A DNA stretch of 64,000 nt from Epinephelus fuscoguttatus (lineage: Eukaryota; Chordata; Actinopteri; Perciformes; Serranidae). The stretch covers positions 2,272,449 to 2,336,448 of the forward strand of contig NC_064774.1 of the NCBI RefSeq assembly GCF_011397635.1, read 5' to 3'. The notes below the pieces were generated by a model that was not told the DNA's origin, made no database searches, and saw nothing but the letters and a program-made list of their open reading frames with translations. Shown piece after piece: positions 54,101 through 64,000 of the stretch (the stretch's first letter is position 1; each line of letters opens with the position of its first letter). The translations under genes were made by a program, and so were the position numbers.

Positions 54101-55070
54101 TAGTATTTATTCTGTTATCCTATGGTTGTAGGTCAGCACAAAGTCACTTTCAAAAATTGAGCTGATTGACATCCAGTGCTTGGGAAAACTAGGAAGAGGA
54201 GGGCTTTCCTTTTTGACTGACAAGTTTTAAATGTCCACTCTGATGTCCACTAAAAGTCTGATAATAAGTCTGAAGCATGGCTATTTTATTTCTATGACTA
54301 TTGTGGTTGTTTTTTCCTTTGTGTTTGTGTGTTTCTTTGTGTTCCTTGAAATTAGTTAGTAAACAAATTCACCAAAGTTGGGCCTTCATGATTTGTTACA
54401 AAATTAAAACATATCATGGTTCAAGAGGCTATTATGTAGAGATTTTTATATCTTTCTCATAAGTATTACTAATTTGACTAATTTCATTAATTCATCCATG
54501 CTGGAGTGTGATTATCGCTCTATGCTATCCAAGAGGAACTTGTGTCATTCTTTGCCAGCAAATAGTGGACTTGTGTTGTTTCATAAAGTATAATCATATG
54601 TGTGTAGAGTGAGCACAAAATTACATCACATTCTTTTTTAGTTTTTAATTTTCTACCACTGAATAGTTAGTGATTATTGAAAATAATGTAAAGTGGTGTA
54701 CAATTGTATTGAAAAATTATTGACATTGAGTGCCTGTGAAAATGAGGTCAGGTGAATATTTTTGGACTAAACTTCACAGGTCTAGTCAAAGTGTGATGTC
54801 AAATTAGTTTTTAGTTATTAATTAAAAGTGAAATGAAAGGATTACTACTGGCCATTTCATACATAATTGTTTTTTGTTGTTTTTTTGTTTTGTTTTGTTT
54901 TTTCTATTTTTCATCCTTTTTAGATTCATAAATATTGTGCTGCCTTTTGGGTAGCCCTTTATTTTAATAGTGTTGAGCATAAAACTTCCACCAAAGCTTA
55001 GCCTTTATATTTTGTTACAAAAACATAATGTAAAAAATCATGTTTCAGGGGACTAGTTGCTTCACCAAGT
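51165..55070. repeat. Ancient tandem repeats of ~550-600 bp
   Basis: Diverged copies recur. 51685-52020 matches 52285-52615 almost exactly (CATGCAGGCTTGGGTGACAT...). 53595-54130 matches 54138-54600 (AAAGTCACTTTCAAAAA...; CACCAAAGTTGGGCCTTCATG), with a weaker third copy near 54700-55020. A TCCATGnnGGAGTGTGnnTnTCGCT motif recurs at about 51175, 51786, 52386, 53925 and 54494. No coding sense was found. Confidence 0.7.
53183..53589. mobile_element. Candidate solo LTR
   Basis: The 407-bp segment starts TGTAGGGAG and ends CCATCA (TG...CA). AGCACG at 53177-53182 and AGCACA at 53590-53595 flank it as a near-perfect target duplication. It contains a polyadenylation signal in TTAATAAACTAC. The paralogous tandem copy at about 54135 has a single AGCACAAAGTC, consistent with an empty site. 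No internal retroviral or retrotransposon genes are present, so the class is unknown. Confidence 0.55.
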
Positions 55071-55410
55071 TGCCAGTTTAATAGTCCATTTACATACTAA
55101 TAGACTTTCTGTGGCTGCAAGCCATTCACACTATGGGGAGTGTTAAAAAGCGACGTGTGTGACTGAGGCGTTAAAATCCCGGCTCCAGCCAGCAGAGGCA
55201 CTGCTGAGTATGCGCTTAAACACTCACACACCTTCAGGTCCCCTCTTGGCAGAAGTTAAAAAAAATTTAACAGAGGGGTTTAGACATGATTTTATCATGA
55301 TTTAAAGCATGACCAAAAGGGGACTTAAAAATTGTCCCCTGTTGGCCGTCAAGTCCACTGTTTGTGAGTGTGTAACGACGTGGAAGGCCACTGTTAGATA
55401 TGTTGGTAAG

Positions 55411-55412
<2 letters not shown>

Positions 55413-55486
<74 letters not shown>
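55413..55486. repeat. (CA)n microsatellite
   Basis: An uninterrupted tract of about 37 CA units. Frames reading TH or CV repeats across it are artefacts. Confidence 0.97.
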
Positions 55487-55487
<1 letters not shown>

Positions 55488-55971
55488 CAATAACCCCTGA
55501 ACGACTGAACGAACGAACTGCATCTTTGAACCGGCTCTTCAAAGTGAACGAGAAATCCCATCACTACTGTGTGCCGGCTGTGTGTGATCTACTGTCTGCA
55601 GTCGGCAGAGACCCTCCCCCCAGTAAACACCCAATCACTGTTTAGTATGCAAATGAGCCAAGATGCATCTGCATCAGATTTCTCAGTCTCAGTGAGAATG
55701 CAGCAGTAAAGTGAAGCTCCGTTAAACTCGTCGTAGTGTCTCGTGTCGTGAGATACTTAATATATAGATAACAACAAAAAACAAAAGTAAATATAGCAGT
55801 GTGAGCCTGTCAGTGCGAACGTTTCTTCAATCACACAAGCACAGCGAGAGATGAGTGCCTGCTGCATGTCACTTACTGAGGACAAATGCCCTGTGTGTGC
55901 CAGACCCCTACATAAAGCCCCGCCCAGCCTCTAGTTCTGCACGCTGTTTTTTGATAATCACAGCGATTTTT

Positions 55972-56120
55972 TTTTTTGTGAGATATTTTTAGGGCATTTT
56001 CAGCCTTTAATTGATAGGATAGTGAAGTGTGAAAGGGGGAGAGAGAGAGGGAGAGACATGCAGCAAAGGGCCACAGGCTGGAATCGCTGCGGCGACAGCC
56101 TTGTACATGGGGTGCCTGAC
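55972..56120 (-). mobile_element. tRNA-derived SINE, 5-prime damaged
   Basis: Complementary strand: the head is truncated (CAGGCACCCCATGTACAAGG), the B box is disrupted, and the CTCTCCCTCTCTCTCTCCC body and CTAAAAATATCTC tail are kept. It is the same family as the SINEs at 49696 and 50956. Confidence 0.75.
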
Positions 56121-56429
56121 AAAAAATAAACCCCAAACCAAAACAAAAAAAATATAAAATGTTCTGCTCTAGCCTATATCTGTTGTGTTTGTTAGTTCTG
56201 TTTGTTTGATAAGTTTTTTTTTTTATATAAGACTAGCTTTGGTGAATACTGGCTATAGTGAGGTTATTGTAATTATTAGGTTCAAATGTATTTCATATGT
56301 CTAGATGCCTAATGGCCATCCAATAAGATAAATGTTAAGATGTTGGTTGTGCCTGGATGAAGGATATTTTTATTTTATTTTTTCTTAATTTTTAGTTTAT
56401 TTTTTGTTTATTTTATTTTTCAGTTCTCC
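56121..56429. other. Spacer, nothing recognised
   Basis: T-rich sequence without exons or identifiable repeats. Confidence 0.4.
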
Positions 56430-56705
56430 TCCCTGAGGGATTGCCACCTTATTGTGGTCAGGGGGTTTGCGTGCCTCAGTGACCCTAAGAGCTATACCAG
56501 CAGGGGCTTAGTCTTCAGGTGGGACACCCAAGTTGGACAGGTCTTAGGGTAGAGGCCTGACAAAGTGCAATCCATTTCTTTAGGTTGGGGGTTGGACACA
56601 CAGCTAACAACAATCCAATTCCATGTAGAAAACACAGTTATCAACAACAAAAAACAAGCGGCGAGCACATTTGAGACCACGGTGCTTTGACACCCTCTAT
56701 AGGGC
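56430..56705 (+). mobile_element. LINE-like fragment
   Basis: CTCCCTGAGGGATTGCCACCTTATTGTGGTCAGGGGG and CAGTGACCCTAAGAGCTATA resemble a sequence common near the 5-prime side of fish RTE-like LINEs. There is no open frame, and assignment is by memory of similar repeats. Confidence 0.4.
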
Positions 56706-56732
56706 ACTCACACAGTGTCCCCACATCCTGCG

Positions 56733-56766
56733 AGTGAGTGAGTGAGTGAGTGAGTGAGTGAGTGAG
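56733..56766. repeat. (GTGA)n microsatellite
   Basis: About eight GTGA units followed by GCTTTATTTGTC. This is the complement of an AATAAAGC LINE end with a (TCAC)n tail, so it may be the tail of a minus-strand retroelement extending to about 57000. Confidence 0.8.
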
Positions 56767-57640
56767 CTTTATTTGTCAGCTCTACCTATGATAAAAATGT
56801 GCTGGAGCATGATGCCCCCTTCACATTTATAACTGCCCCCTCTTATATCCCTGCCTAGAACTGGGCTTGCTGCACAGACAGTGAAAAATTGTGCAAATGT
56901 GCGTAGAGTGCAAAAAGTGCATGTTTCAGTCCATGTTGGACCTACACTTACAGAATGAGGCATGCATACCTGGTTCATCATATACAGAAGTCACTCTTAG
57001 GTGCACCTAGGCAGTCACCAGCAGCTTGATTAAGCACACATGAAGAAAATTACCAACAGGCCACATTATTACAAGTCCATTAGCAAGCACTACAAAGCAA
57101 AGTCTCAAACAGGTCATGTCATATTCCTCATTTAAACCACTGGGATGTGGTGGTATCAGGTAAGTGTATCTGCGCTCACATTGGAGCAGAATTTAGTCTG
57201 TTTGACCCCACAGCGACTCACTTCCATCATGTCAGTGCCACAGAATGCCAAATCTGATATAGAACGATTACCATCTGAAAAGTGTCTGTCAGCAGCTGAC
57301 TGAGCATCAGCACGGTGAATGGCACCTTTGTTTGTTGATCCTGAATCTAGCTGTCTTCTTGTTTTACCGACAAACTGAACGCCACGTGCAAGAAGGTAAA
57401 TAACACTGCTGGAGCTACATGTTAAATGCTAAATTTTTGATTTTGATTAACCTTTTTGCACTATGTGCATGTAGCACAAGTGCAGCAAAAAAAAAAAAAA
57501 AAAAAACCTGTGGCATTGTCCAGACATCCCTGGTGGTGGCCTGTGCCAGTATGCCCCACACATTTCTAGCTCTAGAAAAAGAGAAGAGAATTATGAATTG
57601 AGAAAATTCTCCATCTTCTTAAACTAAATCAACCTATTAA
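56767..57640. other. Spacer, possible retroelement body, no gene
   Basis: No exon was recognised. An A20 tract near 57486-57505 could be a retroelement tail. Confidence 0.4.
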
Positions 57641-57724
57641 AAACCCTCTTGGATCAGTTTAAAAAGTCGTCGTCACAAAGCTGAAAACAGGCTGTTTTTC
57701 TGACTGTTTAGAATCAATGAAACA

Positions 57725-58140
57725 CTTTAGAATCAAAATCAGAATCAGAAATACTTAATTGATCTCTGAGGGGAAACTGTGGATTGTTACAGTCGCACCG
57801 ATGCAGAGAATAGAGCATTATAAGAAGTAAGAATAAGAGTATAACATAGATGTGTGAATATAAAGCAATAAAATCAGTAGAAATAAAGATGTGCATTAAA
57901 AATAAAAATAAAATGTCCATTATGCTGCAGTGTGTGACACCAGTACTTAAGATATTAAAAATAATAAAAATAAAATATATATTGCCACTGTGCCGAGGCT
58001 GTAAGTGTGAAATCTTAACTACACATGCATCAGCAGAATAAAGCAAGAATAAGAGCAAACATATGATATATGTACAGCATTGTATGTTGAATAAATAATT
58101 GCATTCAAGAGGTGTTTGTGGAAATAAAGTCGTACACTGA
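57725..58140 (-). mobile_element. LINE 3-prime region, minus orientation
   Basis: It starts with AATCAAAATCAGAATCAGAAATAC and TTGATCTCTGAGGGGAAA, the complement of a GGGATCAATAAAGTATTTCTGATTCTGATT-type end. The A-rich body continues to about 58140. It is related to the short copy at 38572. The minus frame 57714-58151 is inside it and is not a host gene. Confidence 0.55.
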
Positions 58141-58325
58141 AAATATTGCAATATTTAATGATTGGCCTGCAGATGTCTCCTTCATTACTGAGTTAATTAC
58201 AGCTGACAGTTTTTTTTAAAGAATGTGAATCAGAAAAAAAAGAAAATGCAGTTGTTGGACAGTCTGTGTATGATAGCGTCAGATAATACAATAATAAAAT
58301 TAAATATGTAAATGTTTGTTAAAGC

Positions 58326-58360
58326 CACTTCCTGAATTATGAAATGCCGAAGTGAAAGTA
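58326..58360 (+). promoter_or_regulatory. ETS- and IRF-like motifs upstream of the butyrophilin-like gene
   Basis: CACTTCCTG (an ETS/PU.1-type site on the minus strand) and CCGAAGTGAAAGTA (ETS-IRF or interferon-response-like) lie about 115-150 bp before the start codon. They are consistent with expression in immune cells, but motif matches alone are weak evidence. Confidence 0.35.
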
Positions 58361-58472
58361 ATAAACGGTGAGACGACGCCCTACAGACGAACGAATGTTT
58401 CATCCTGTTTTTAACCCGTCATAACGCGTCAAATCATCTTCAACTGATCTGTCCGTTCTTCATCCAGCGACC

Positions 58473-58527
58473 ATGAACTTAATGCATCTTATTCCGCTGT
58501 CCTGTCTCGCTGTGGCGAGCGCTACAG
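58473..58527 (+). CDS. Butyrophilin-like gene, exon 1 (signal peptide)
   Basis: The ATG opens MNLMHLIPLSCLAVASAT, a signal peptide, and ends at ACAG before GTAAGT in phase 1. It joins the IgV exon at 59526 to give ATG-DSGVPG. Nine exons, all split in phase 1, total 792 coding bases and 263 residues. The next nearest gene is the minus-strand Fc-receptor-like gene. The product should be a type I cell-surface protein. Confidence 0.75.
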
Positions 58528-59084
58528 GTAAGTTTCTCTGACTTGTCGAGCGAACAGGTAAACGCCATTACAGCAAACCACAGGCCCTTCACTTACTGAT
58601 AACCTTTACTCAGCTGATGAGTCTTTATTCAGTTCGGACCATTTGACACACATTATGTTAAGATGCGTTAAATTAGGCCGTAATAGACAGGCTCAGCTAA
58701 CTTTGCGCACTCTCATGTAGTGTGTTTGCAGTTTCTTGATGATGAGAGAAGCAACTTGGATCGAAATATTGTGGTGTGTTTTAATTCTAGTGATAACAAA
58801 CGCCGAAATCAGTTTCCAATGTACATTAGTAATTTAAATGTCAGCTTCAGGAGGACTTTGACTTATTGGTTTGTGGAATCGGCTTCATGGTGTATTTTAA
58901 TCTCCAAACCCGAGTGTTGGTTTGAGACACTGAACACAAATCTGGCTGCTGCTGTAACATTAACTGGCTCAACTGTGTTTGCGTAACCACAGCAGGATAA
59001 TGCTGATAATTATTTTCCAAACTTGCTGCATGATGTCTTGACTCTCATGCTGCGCTGTGCTGTTCTTGCTAACAACATGGGCAG

Positions 59085-59300
59085 ATGTTGAGACAATGGG
59101 GCCCTGGGCACAGATTTGCCAAGCCCCCCCACCCCCCCATCTCTCCTACATAGAAGCAAGACAGGCAGATTTTGTGGTGGTTTTTAATTTTGTGTCTTTT
59201 GCCAGCTTTTTTTTTTATAGTGTATCTTATTGCTGTTTCTTTGTATATGTGTGCTCTTTTGTGTCTCATGCTGCTGCCATGTCTGAGAGGCAAATTAGTT
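59085..59300. repeat. Tandem-repeat element, short copy c
   Basis: GAGACAATGGGGCCCTGGGCACAGATTTGCC matches the flank of 40200-40750. It is followed by TTTTGTGTCTTTT-type repeats. It lies in intron 1 of the butyrophilin-like gene. Confidence 0.6.
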
Positions 59301-59525
59301 TTTGTTTATTGAATTTTGTTGTAGTGAATTTTGTATTTTCCTGATTTTCAGGAGATTTGGTTAAAATTTGTGCTACATTTGAATATTTTTCTGTATGGAG
59401 GCCTGTGTACTGTCATAAAGGACCAGCTGTCCAGCTGCTCAGCTGTCTGTTTTACTCAGTATTGAGAAACAAAGTGTTCTGTAATATTACAACAGTAGGG
59501 CTTAATGCAATATTTGTTTCCTCAG

Positions 59526-59861
59526 GAGACTCTGGTGTGCCTGGCTCACATAAAACAGTTAAAGTGGAAGTTGGTGATGACGCCATTCTGCCATGCCAAC
59601 TGGAAACCCCATATGACAAGAAGACTCAAAAAGTGGAGTGGACTCGCAATGACAAAGATGTGCACCTCTATCGAAACGAGAAGGATGACCTAACTGATCA
59701 GGATCAGCATTTTAAAGGCAGAACAGCTCTCTTCCATGATGAAATGGCCAAAGGAAATATTTCACTAAAACTGAGCAAAGTAAATGAACGGGATGAGGGA
59801 AATTACACTTGCCGTGTCGATTCAAGTCAGGACCCACAATGCAACATTCTCCTCAGTGTTG
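59526..59861 (+). CDS. Butyrophilin-like gene, exon 2 (IgV domain)
   Basis: Acceptor TTTGTTTCCTCAG, donor GTGAGT. It encodes a 112-residue V-set Ig domain: EVGDDAILPCQLETPYDKK, VEWTRNDKDVHLY, FKGRTALFHDEMAKGNISLK, LSKVNERDEGNYTCRV. The conserved cysteines are in LPCQL and YTCRV, with W in VEW and the D-G-Y-C motif. NIS and NYT are likely glycosylation sites. The pattern is that of butyrophilin/MOG and B7-like domains of teleosts, which modulate T cells in characterised members. Frames extending upstream to 59357 are intronic. Confidence 0.85.
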
Positions 59862-60176
59862 GTGAGTATTTCTAACCACGATGAGACAAGTGAAAACCAA
59901 TATCTGTCACATGATAAAGCTCCAGTGTGCAGGATTTAGAAGGATATATTGCGTGCCTCCGTGCCGTCAGCCAAAACTATGCTCCATGTGTTTTACCATA
60001 AAGCGTGTTTCTAAATACAGTGTGCATTCTTTGTCTTACATTAATATTTATTACACAGTGCATTTACAGTGCTCTGATTTTGCATCTCCTCTAATATACT
60101 GTTTTTGATTTCTTATTCCTCTATACATAACACATCCCCGGGTATGGACTACTATTACGCAATTACAACTTAACAG

Positions 60177-60212
60177 AAAACAAGAGTAACACAGAAGAAT
60201 GGAATAAACCTG
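60177..60212 (+). CDS. Butyrophilin-like gene, exon 3 (stalk microexon)
   Basis: 36 bases between CAACTTAACAG and GTAAGTAAAT, phase 1 both sides, encoding ENKSNTEEWNKP. The acceptor pyrimidine tract is weak, so this exon may be skipped or spurious. Skipping would not change the frame. Confidence 0.5.
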
Positions 60213-60339
60213 GTAAGTAAATATCTTGAGTTAATTTTATCTTCATTAGCTGTCACCAGCGTAACAGCTGCTCTTTCTTTGGGTCTGAATTTTATCACAT
60301 ATTTTTTTTTTTTACATTTTATTTCATGTTTCTTCACAG

Positions 60340-60381
60340 AGCCAGAACCAGAAACAAAGCCAGAGCTAACAACGTTTTGGG
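60340..60381 (+). CDS. Butyrophilin-like gene, exon 4 (stalk)
   Basis: 42 bases between TTTCTTCACAG and GTAGGT, phase 1 both sides, encoding EPEPETKPELTTFW. Intron sequence after it (AAAACAAGTTCTGT; TTAAAGCTCCGTCTGCTGGA) is repeated after exon 8, showing that the two exons are duplicates. Confidence 0.7.
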
Positions 60382-60956
60382 GTAGGTAAAAACAAGTTCT
60401 GTCTATGCTGTCCCCTGTGATGTACATGCAGATGCAACACTTGCATCATGTGTCCTTCATTCCTACAAGAAACTGTTGAAGCCAGCTGTTAAAGCTCCGT
60501 CTGCTGGAGGGTTGTTGAGCTTGTTGAGCTTGGACAGTGTTTCTTCATCATTGTGGTTTGAGATGATAAATGGGTTCATCCTGTGTTATACTGCTTTTGC
60601 TGTCCTGACTTGTACGTTATAGGACAGTCTGCTCTGGAGGTCAGGTCAAGCACTGCTATTTTTTATGACATTAATTTGTGTTTGTCTAAAATTTGTCATT
60701 ATTGAAAGCTAAAAATTAAAAAAAGGCTTTGAATAGGCTTTAGGCTAGGAAATTCAGCCCAATATAATTTGTAACTGAATAGCCCTGCTCTAAACAGTAA
60801 TGCTGCAATTAAAGATATTCTAATGGACAGTTTTGGTGGGACAGAGTATGAATTGTGATAGGCAGGAGAAGGGTGTGTGAGAAATGAATGAACCGGTGTT
60901 ATCTTGGAATCTCACAGTAAAAAACAAATCTTGACACACTTCCTCTGTTCTTTCAG

Positions 60957-61037
60957 GAAACTTAGGCTTCATTGCTTTGGTCATCCCTGTCATTGCCATT
61001 TTTGTCTTTTCGATATGGTGGAAATGTAGAAATAACA
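60957..61037 (+). CDS. Butyrophilin-like gene, exon 5 (transmembrane)
   Basis: 81 bases between CTGTTCTTTCAG and GTAAGT, phase 1 both sides. It encodes GNLGFIALVIPVIAIFVFSI, then WWKCRNN: one membrane helix followed by basic residues, so type I orientation with the tail in the cytoplasm. Confidence 0.8.
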
Positions 61038-61398
61038 GTAAGTCAAAAACTTCTCCTCTCTTCTTTTTTTACCCCCAATTAAAAGAATAGGTTCACAATG
61101 TTTAAACCTGTCTTAAAACAACAGTGAAATGCCCATATACACAGTGTGACAGATTTTTGTGATTTGTCACTATTGCCAGAAGAACGACTTCAAAAAATGT
61201 AAGCCTATAATCGAACACTTGATCAATAAAACCATAATGGGGTCAAAACTGATCCATATTAGAATAAACAGTGTTTGTTAGAATTGCATGCTATATTCAC
61301 AATGTTGCACATGTTTATTGAATTATTCAAGATCGGTTATATTCACCTGTGATTAGAGCACATTATAACACTTTTACTTTTTTACATTTCTCCCATAG

Positions 61399-61422
61399 AT
61401 GCTGTGCCAAATAGAGATAACG
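61399..61422 (+). CDS. Butyrophilin-like gene, exon 6 (cytoplasmic microexon)
   Basis: 24 bases between TTTCTCCCATAG and GTAAGT, phase 1 both sides, encoding AVPNRDN with its split codons. It is short but has good splice signals. Confidence 0.65.
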
Positions 61423-61756
61423 GTAAGTAACTAAAGGACTGTATCTTATAATGAACATGCAGATATAACTCCTGTCATTCATCCCTCATTCACACAGTTT
61501 CTCAAATATGTTCATCCATAATCATAACACATTTTAAAGAAAAGAATGAGACACATTTGCAGACCACTGTCTGGCTGTGATCATCAGGGATAATTAAGTG
61601 ATTAATGTTTTTCATCAATAAGATTTCAGCTGTACATCTAGCAGCCATGTCAACACTTCATATAAACAGATACTGAAGTTATATATTTGTTACATCTTAA
61701 AAGTATTTAGCTCTTAAATGCAATTTACACAATTATAATTTAATACAAATTTTCAG

Positions 61757-61804
61757 AGCTGGAACCACTGAGGGAAAGGAACGGAGAAAATCAGAGAGAT
61801 TCTG
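61757..61804 (+). CDS. Butyrophilin-like gene, exon 7 (cytoplasmic)
   Basis: 48 bases between AAATTTTCAG and GTAAGTAAAT, phase 1 both sides, encoding ELEPLRERNGENQRDS. The downstream intron start resembles that of exon 3. Confidence 0.7.
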
Positions 61805-61960
61805 GTAAGTAAATGTCGACATTAGGTGTCACCAGCACGACAGCAGCACAATGTTCTGACCCAAAGGAAGAGCAGCAGTTAATGTAAGATGATAACAGCT
61901 ACTCTTCCTTTTCAGAATTTTAACATGTATTCTAATATTTTATTTCATTCTTTTCCACAG

Positions 61961-62059
61961 ACATGGTGGGTCCAGAGCCAGAGCCAGAGGCAGAGCCAGA
62001 GGCAGAGCCAGAGCCAGAGCCAGAAGCACAGCCTGTGCCAGGGCCAAATCATGATGATG
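61961..62059 (+). CDS. Butyrophilin-like gene, exon 8 (Pro-Glu-rich tail)
   Basis: 99 bases between TTCTTTTCCACAG and GTAAGT, phase 1 both sides. After DMVGP it has a run of EP/EA dipeptides (EPEPEAEPEAEPEPEPEAQP), then VPGPNHDDG. It is a low-complexity acidic cytoplasmic segment. No ITAM or ITIM tyrosine motif was seen. Confidence 0.75.
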
Positions 62060-62718
62060 GTAAGTAAAAACAAGTTCTGTATTTACTGTATTGTAGGACG
62101 TAGGCTCACATGCATATGTAACATCCTTCATTCCACACTGTTGAAGTCATGTGTTAAAGCTCCGTCTGCTGGAGGGTTCCTGAGTTTGTTCAGCCAGCAC
62201 AGTTTTACCTTTATCAACATTCATATGACTGTAAAATCATGAACAGTCTACCATCTATGACTCAGTAACTCCACATGTTGCAATGTTTGTCAGCTCAGTT
62301 GCCTGTTCCACCAGAGACTGACCTCTGGTGGCGCAAAACAGCCCCTCCATATCAGTTCAATACAAAGATGAACGTCTGTATTTTTGACAGAATTGGAAAT
62401 CGTGTGGTCAGGATTTCTAAATACCCTGGTGTAATGTAATACTATGATATCGCTGAAGGCTACTACTTAGTGATGTCAATAACAGTGCAGCAAATACATT
62501 TGTGCATTTTTGCAAATATTGGGTTTTGGAAACCTGGTGGTGTAGTGATTATACTCACAGAGCTCATTAGTGACTCGCTACAGCTGGCAAGCTAACTGCT
62601 AATGTTTAACTTCCTCTTGGCATTTTGTTCATTACCATAGTTATTTAAGGTCAATTAGCAAACTCATTAGCTAAGCTTTAACCTAAACCTAATCTCTAAA
62701 CTGTTTTGTGTCCTATAG

Positions 62719-62789
62719 GTACGAGTGTCAGTCCATACAGGAGAGGACACAACAAACAAAACAACCAAGGGGAAGAACCAGGACAATGA
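62719..62789 (+). CDS. Butyrophilin-like gene, exon 9 (terminal)
   Basis: Acceptor TTTTGTGTCCTATAG. It encodes GTSVSPYRRGHNKQNNQGEE, then PGQ and TGA, closing the 263-residue frame. No B30.2 domain follows, unlike many mammalian butyrophilins. Confidence 0.7.
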
Positions 62790-64000
62790 GTCTGAAGAAC
62801 ATGGGAAACAACAGTGACACGACGACTTATTAGTACGTATTAGTATAGCTTTTGTTTTTTTGACCCAGCTACCAATCTTGAAACCCATCAGCTATCAGTG
62901 TGAAAACAATAAGCTTCTGTTGCCCAAAGATTCTGCATACATATGCAGATTTCACTTTATAGAGATTACCCACTTACCTCAAAAAATAACTGTTATTCTA
63001 TACAAATATTTTCTATCGGGTGCCTCCAGTTAAAGACCCGGCTCAGCGCTGCACAATATATCGGTCCACTACAAACACTGTGATGTGTGCATGCATAACA
63101 GTCACGTCCCAGAACGTGCAATATAAAGTAAATTAATTCACACACTTCATGCTACGACTCTTTGCTGATTGATACAAGGGGAAAACTTGCACGGTTCTCA
63201 TTTCCCCTTTAAGACAGGTTACGTGTTAGTCTGTAGGCAAACCCTGGAGATCTTGCCTCCGGATGAAGAGTGGAAGAGCCCTGGTTTCCGGTTGTAGGCT
63301 GTTTGTAGTCCGCGTGATATTGATCAATCACGTTTGAGCCGGCTGCAGTTGTTGCCAGGTTAAACGGACCGTGTGGTGAACTAACGAGGCAGAACATAAT
63401 TGGTGTCACTGCAAACTCTGAATCCATCGCAATGGTTCAGCATATTTACTTATACGTATATAAACGGAAGTCGGAAACGGAAATTCGCCTCCTCCGCCCA
63501 AATCAAACCAGAATGCCAAAAAATCGGGGGTCTGCCCCCAGAGGCTGTATCGCCGTCTGCCAGAAGTCAGACGCTGAATAAAGCCGATGGGTTCCGAGAA
63601 TGGTTACGTGTATATGTGAGGTAGTCTGGTGGCATTTCTTACAAGAAATAATATATATATTATAAGACTCTCTTGTGTGTGTATAGTAAAGTGCTGTAAC
63701 AGGGAAGGCAAGTGCCGCAGACACAGTGAAGCGCCTGCTTTCCAAAGCTACAGCAGTCACAAGAGATTGACTTGATAATCTCAGGTTCCTGTATAACAAT
63801 TGTAAAAAGAGTTGTGCTCTGCATTCGCGGCGCAAGAGAAATAAAGCACCTGTTTGACACAACTTTATCATAACATTTCCCGATCAGTCTTCACTGCAGA
63901 ATTACAGACTGTAAAAGCTAGTTACTAGCTACGAGACAGGCTAAAGCTAACTGAGTTAGCTTCATGAAACCAGAGGTTTCCTATCTACGGTTCGGAGCCA
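62790..64000. other. 3-prime flank, no gene recognised
   Basis: 63047-63140 (GCGCTGCACAATATATCGG...GTGATGTGTGCATGC) resembles the end of a common fish hAT-type repeat. The rest shows no exons; AGAAATAAAGCACC at about 63836 is a possible polyadenylation signal. Confidence 0.4.

Noticed and set aside
55267..55645. Frames reading CVCVCV or THTHTH
   Set aside because: They are translations of the (CA)n microsatellite.
57714..58151. 145-codon minus-strand frame as a membrane protein gene
   Set aside because: The hydrophobic reading comes from the A-rich body of a minus-oriented LINE 3-prime region with a recognisable tail.

Overview
This window is nuclear DNA from a ray-finned fish, most likely a percomorph teleost. 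The evidence is intron-containing genes, a tandem family of C2H2 zinc-finger genes of a teleost type, teleost Fc-receptor-like and butyrophilin-like immunoglobulin genes, and a dense mix of teleost transposable elements (Tc1, hAT, PIF/Harbinger-like, L1, L2, tRNA-derived SINEs, MITEs). I did not identify the species. Nothing looks prokaryotic.

Layout. (1) 0.3-4.5 kb: a decayed DDE-like transposon gene followed by a hAT-like non-autonomous element. (2) 4.6-29 kb: four tandem minus-strand zinc-finger genes. Each has a near-identical 64-codon first exon spliced in phase 1 to a second exon that encodes an acidic 12-residue repeat and 5 to 10 C2H2 fingers. In three units an 18-bp minisatellite fills intron 1 just inside the first exon; the third unit keeps about one monomer, cut into by an L2 retrotransposon. 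Units 2 to 4 also carry a dead Tc1-like transposon in intron 1. Unit 4 is frameshifted. (3) 29-33.8 kb: transposon-rich spacer with a CTCF-like motif. (4) 33.9-41.2 kb: a minus-strand Fc-receptor-like gene with two Ig domains and a transmembrane exon containing lysines; its introns are full of nested transposons. (5) 44.77-46.39 kb: a complete Tc1-type transposon with an intact 348-residue transposase and 270-bp inverted repeats that look perfect by eye. (6) 46.7-55 kb: an orphan signal-peptide exon, a large inverted/direct duplication interrupted by a SINE, diverged tandem repeats and a candidate solo LTR. (7) 58.4-62.8 kb: a plus-strand butyrophilin-like single-IgV membrane receptor gene with nine phase-1 exons.

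The zinc-finger genes are probably sequence-specific DNA-binding repressors or regulators, and the two Ig genes are probably immune cell-surface receptors. That functional reading rests on family resemblance. All splice sites were placed by eye from GT/AG signals and phase agreement. No database search was possible.
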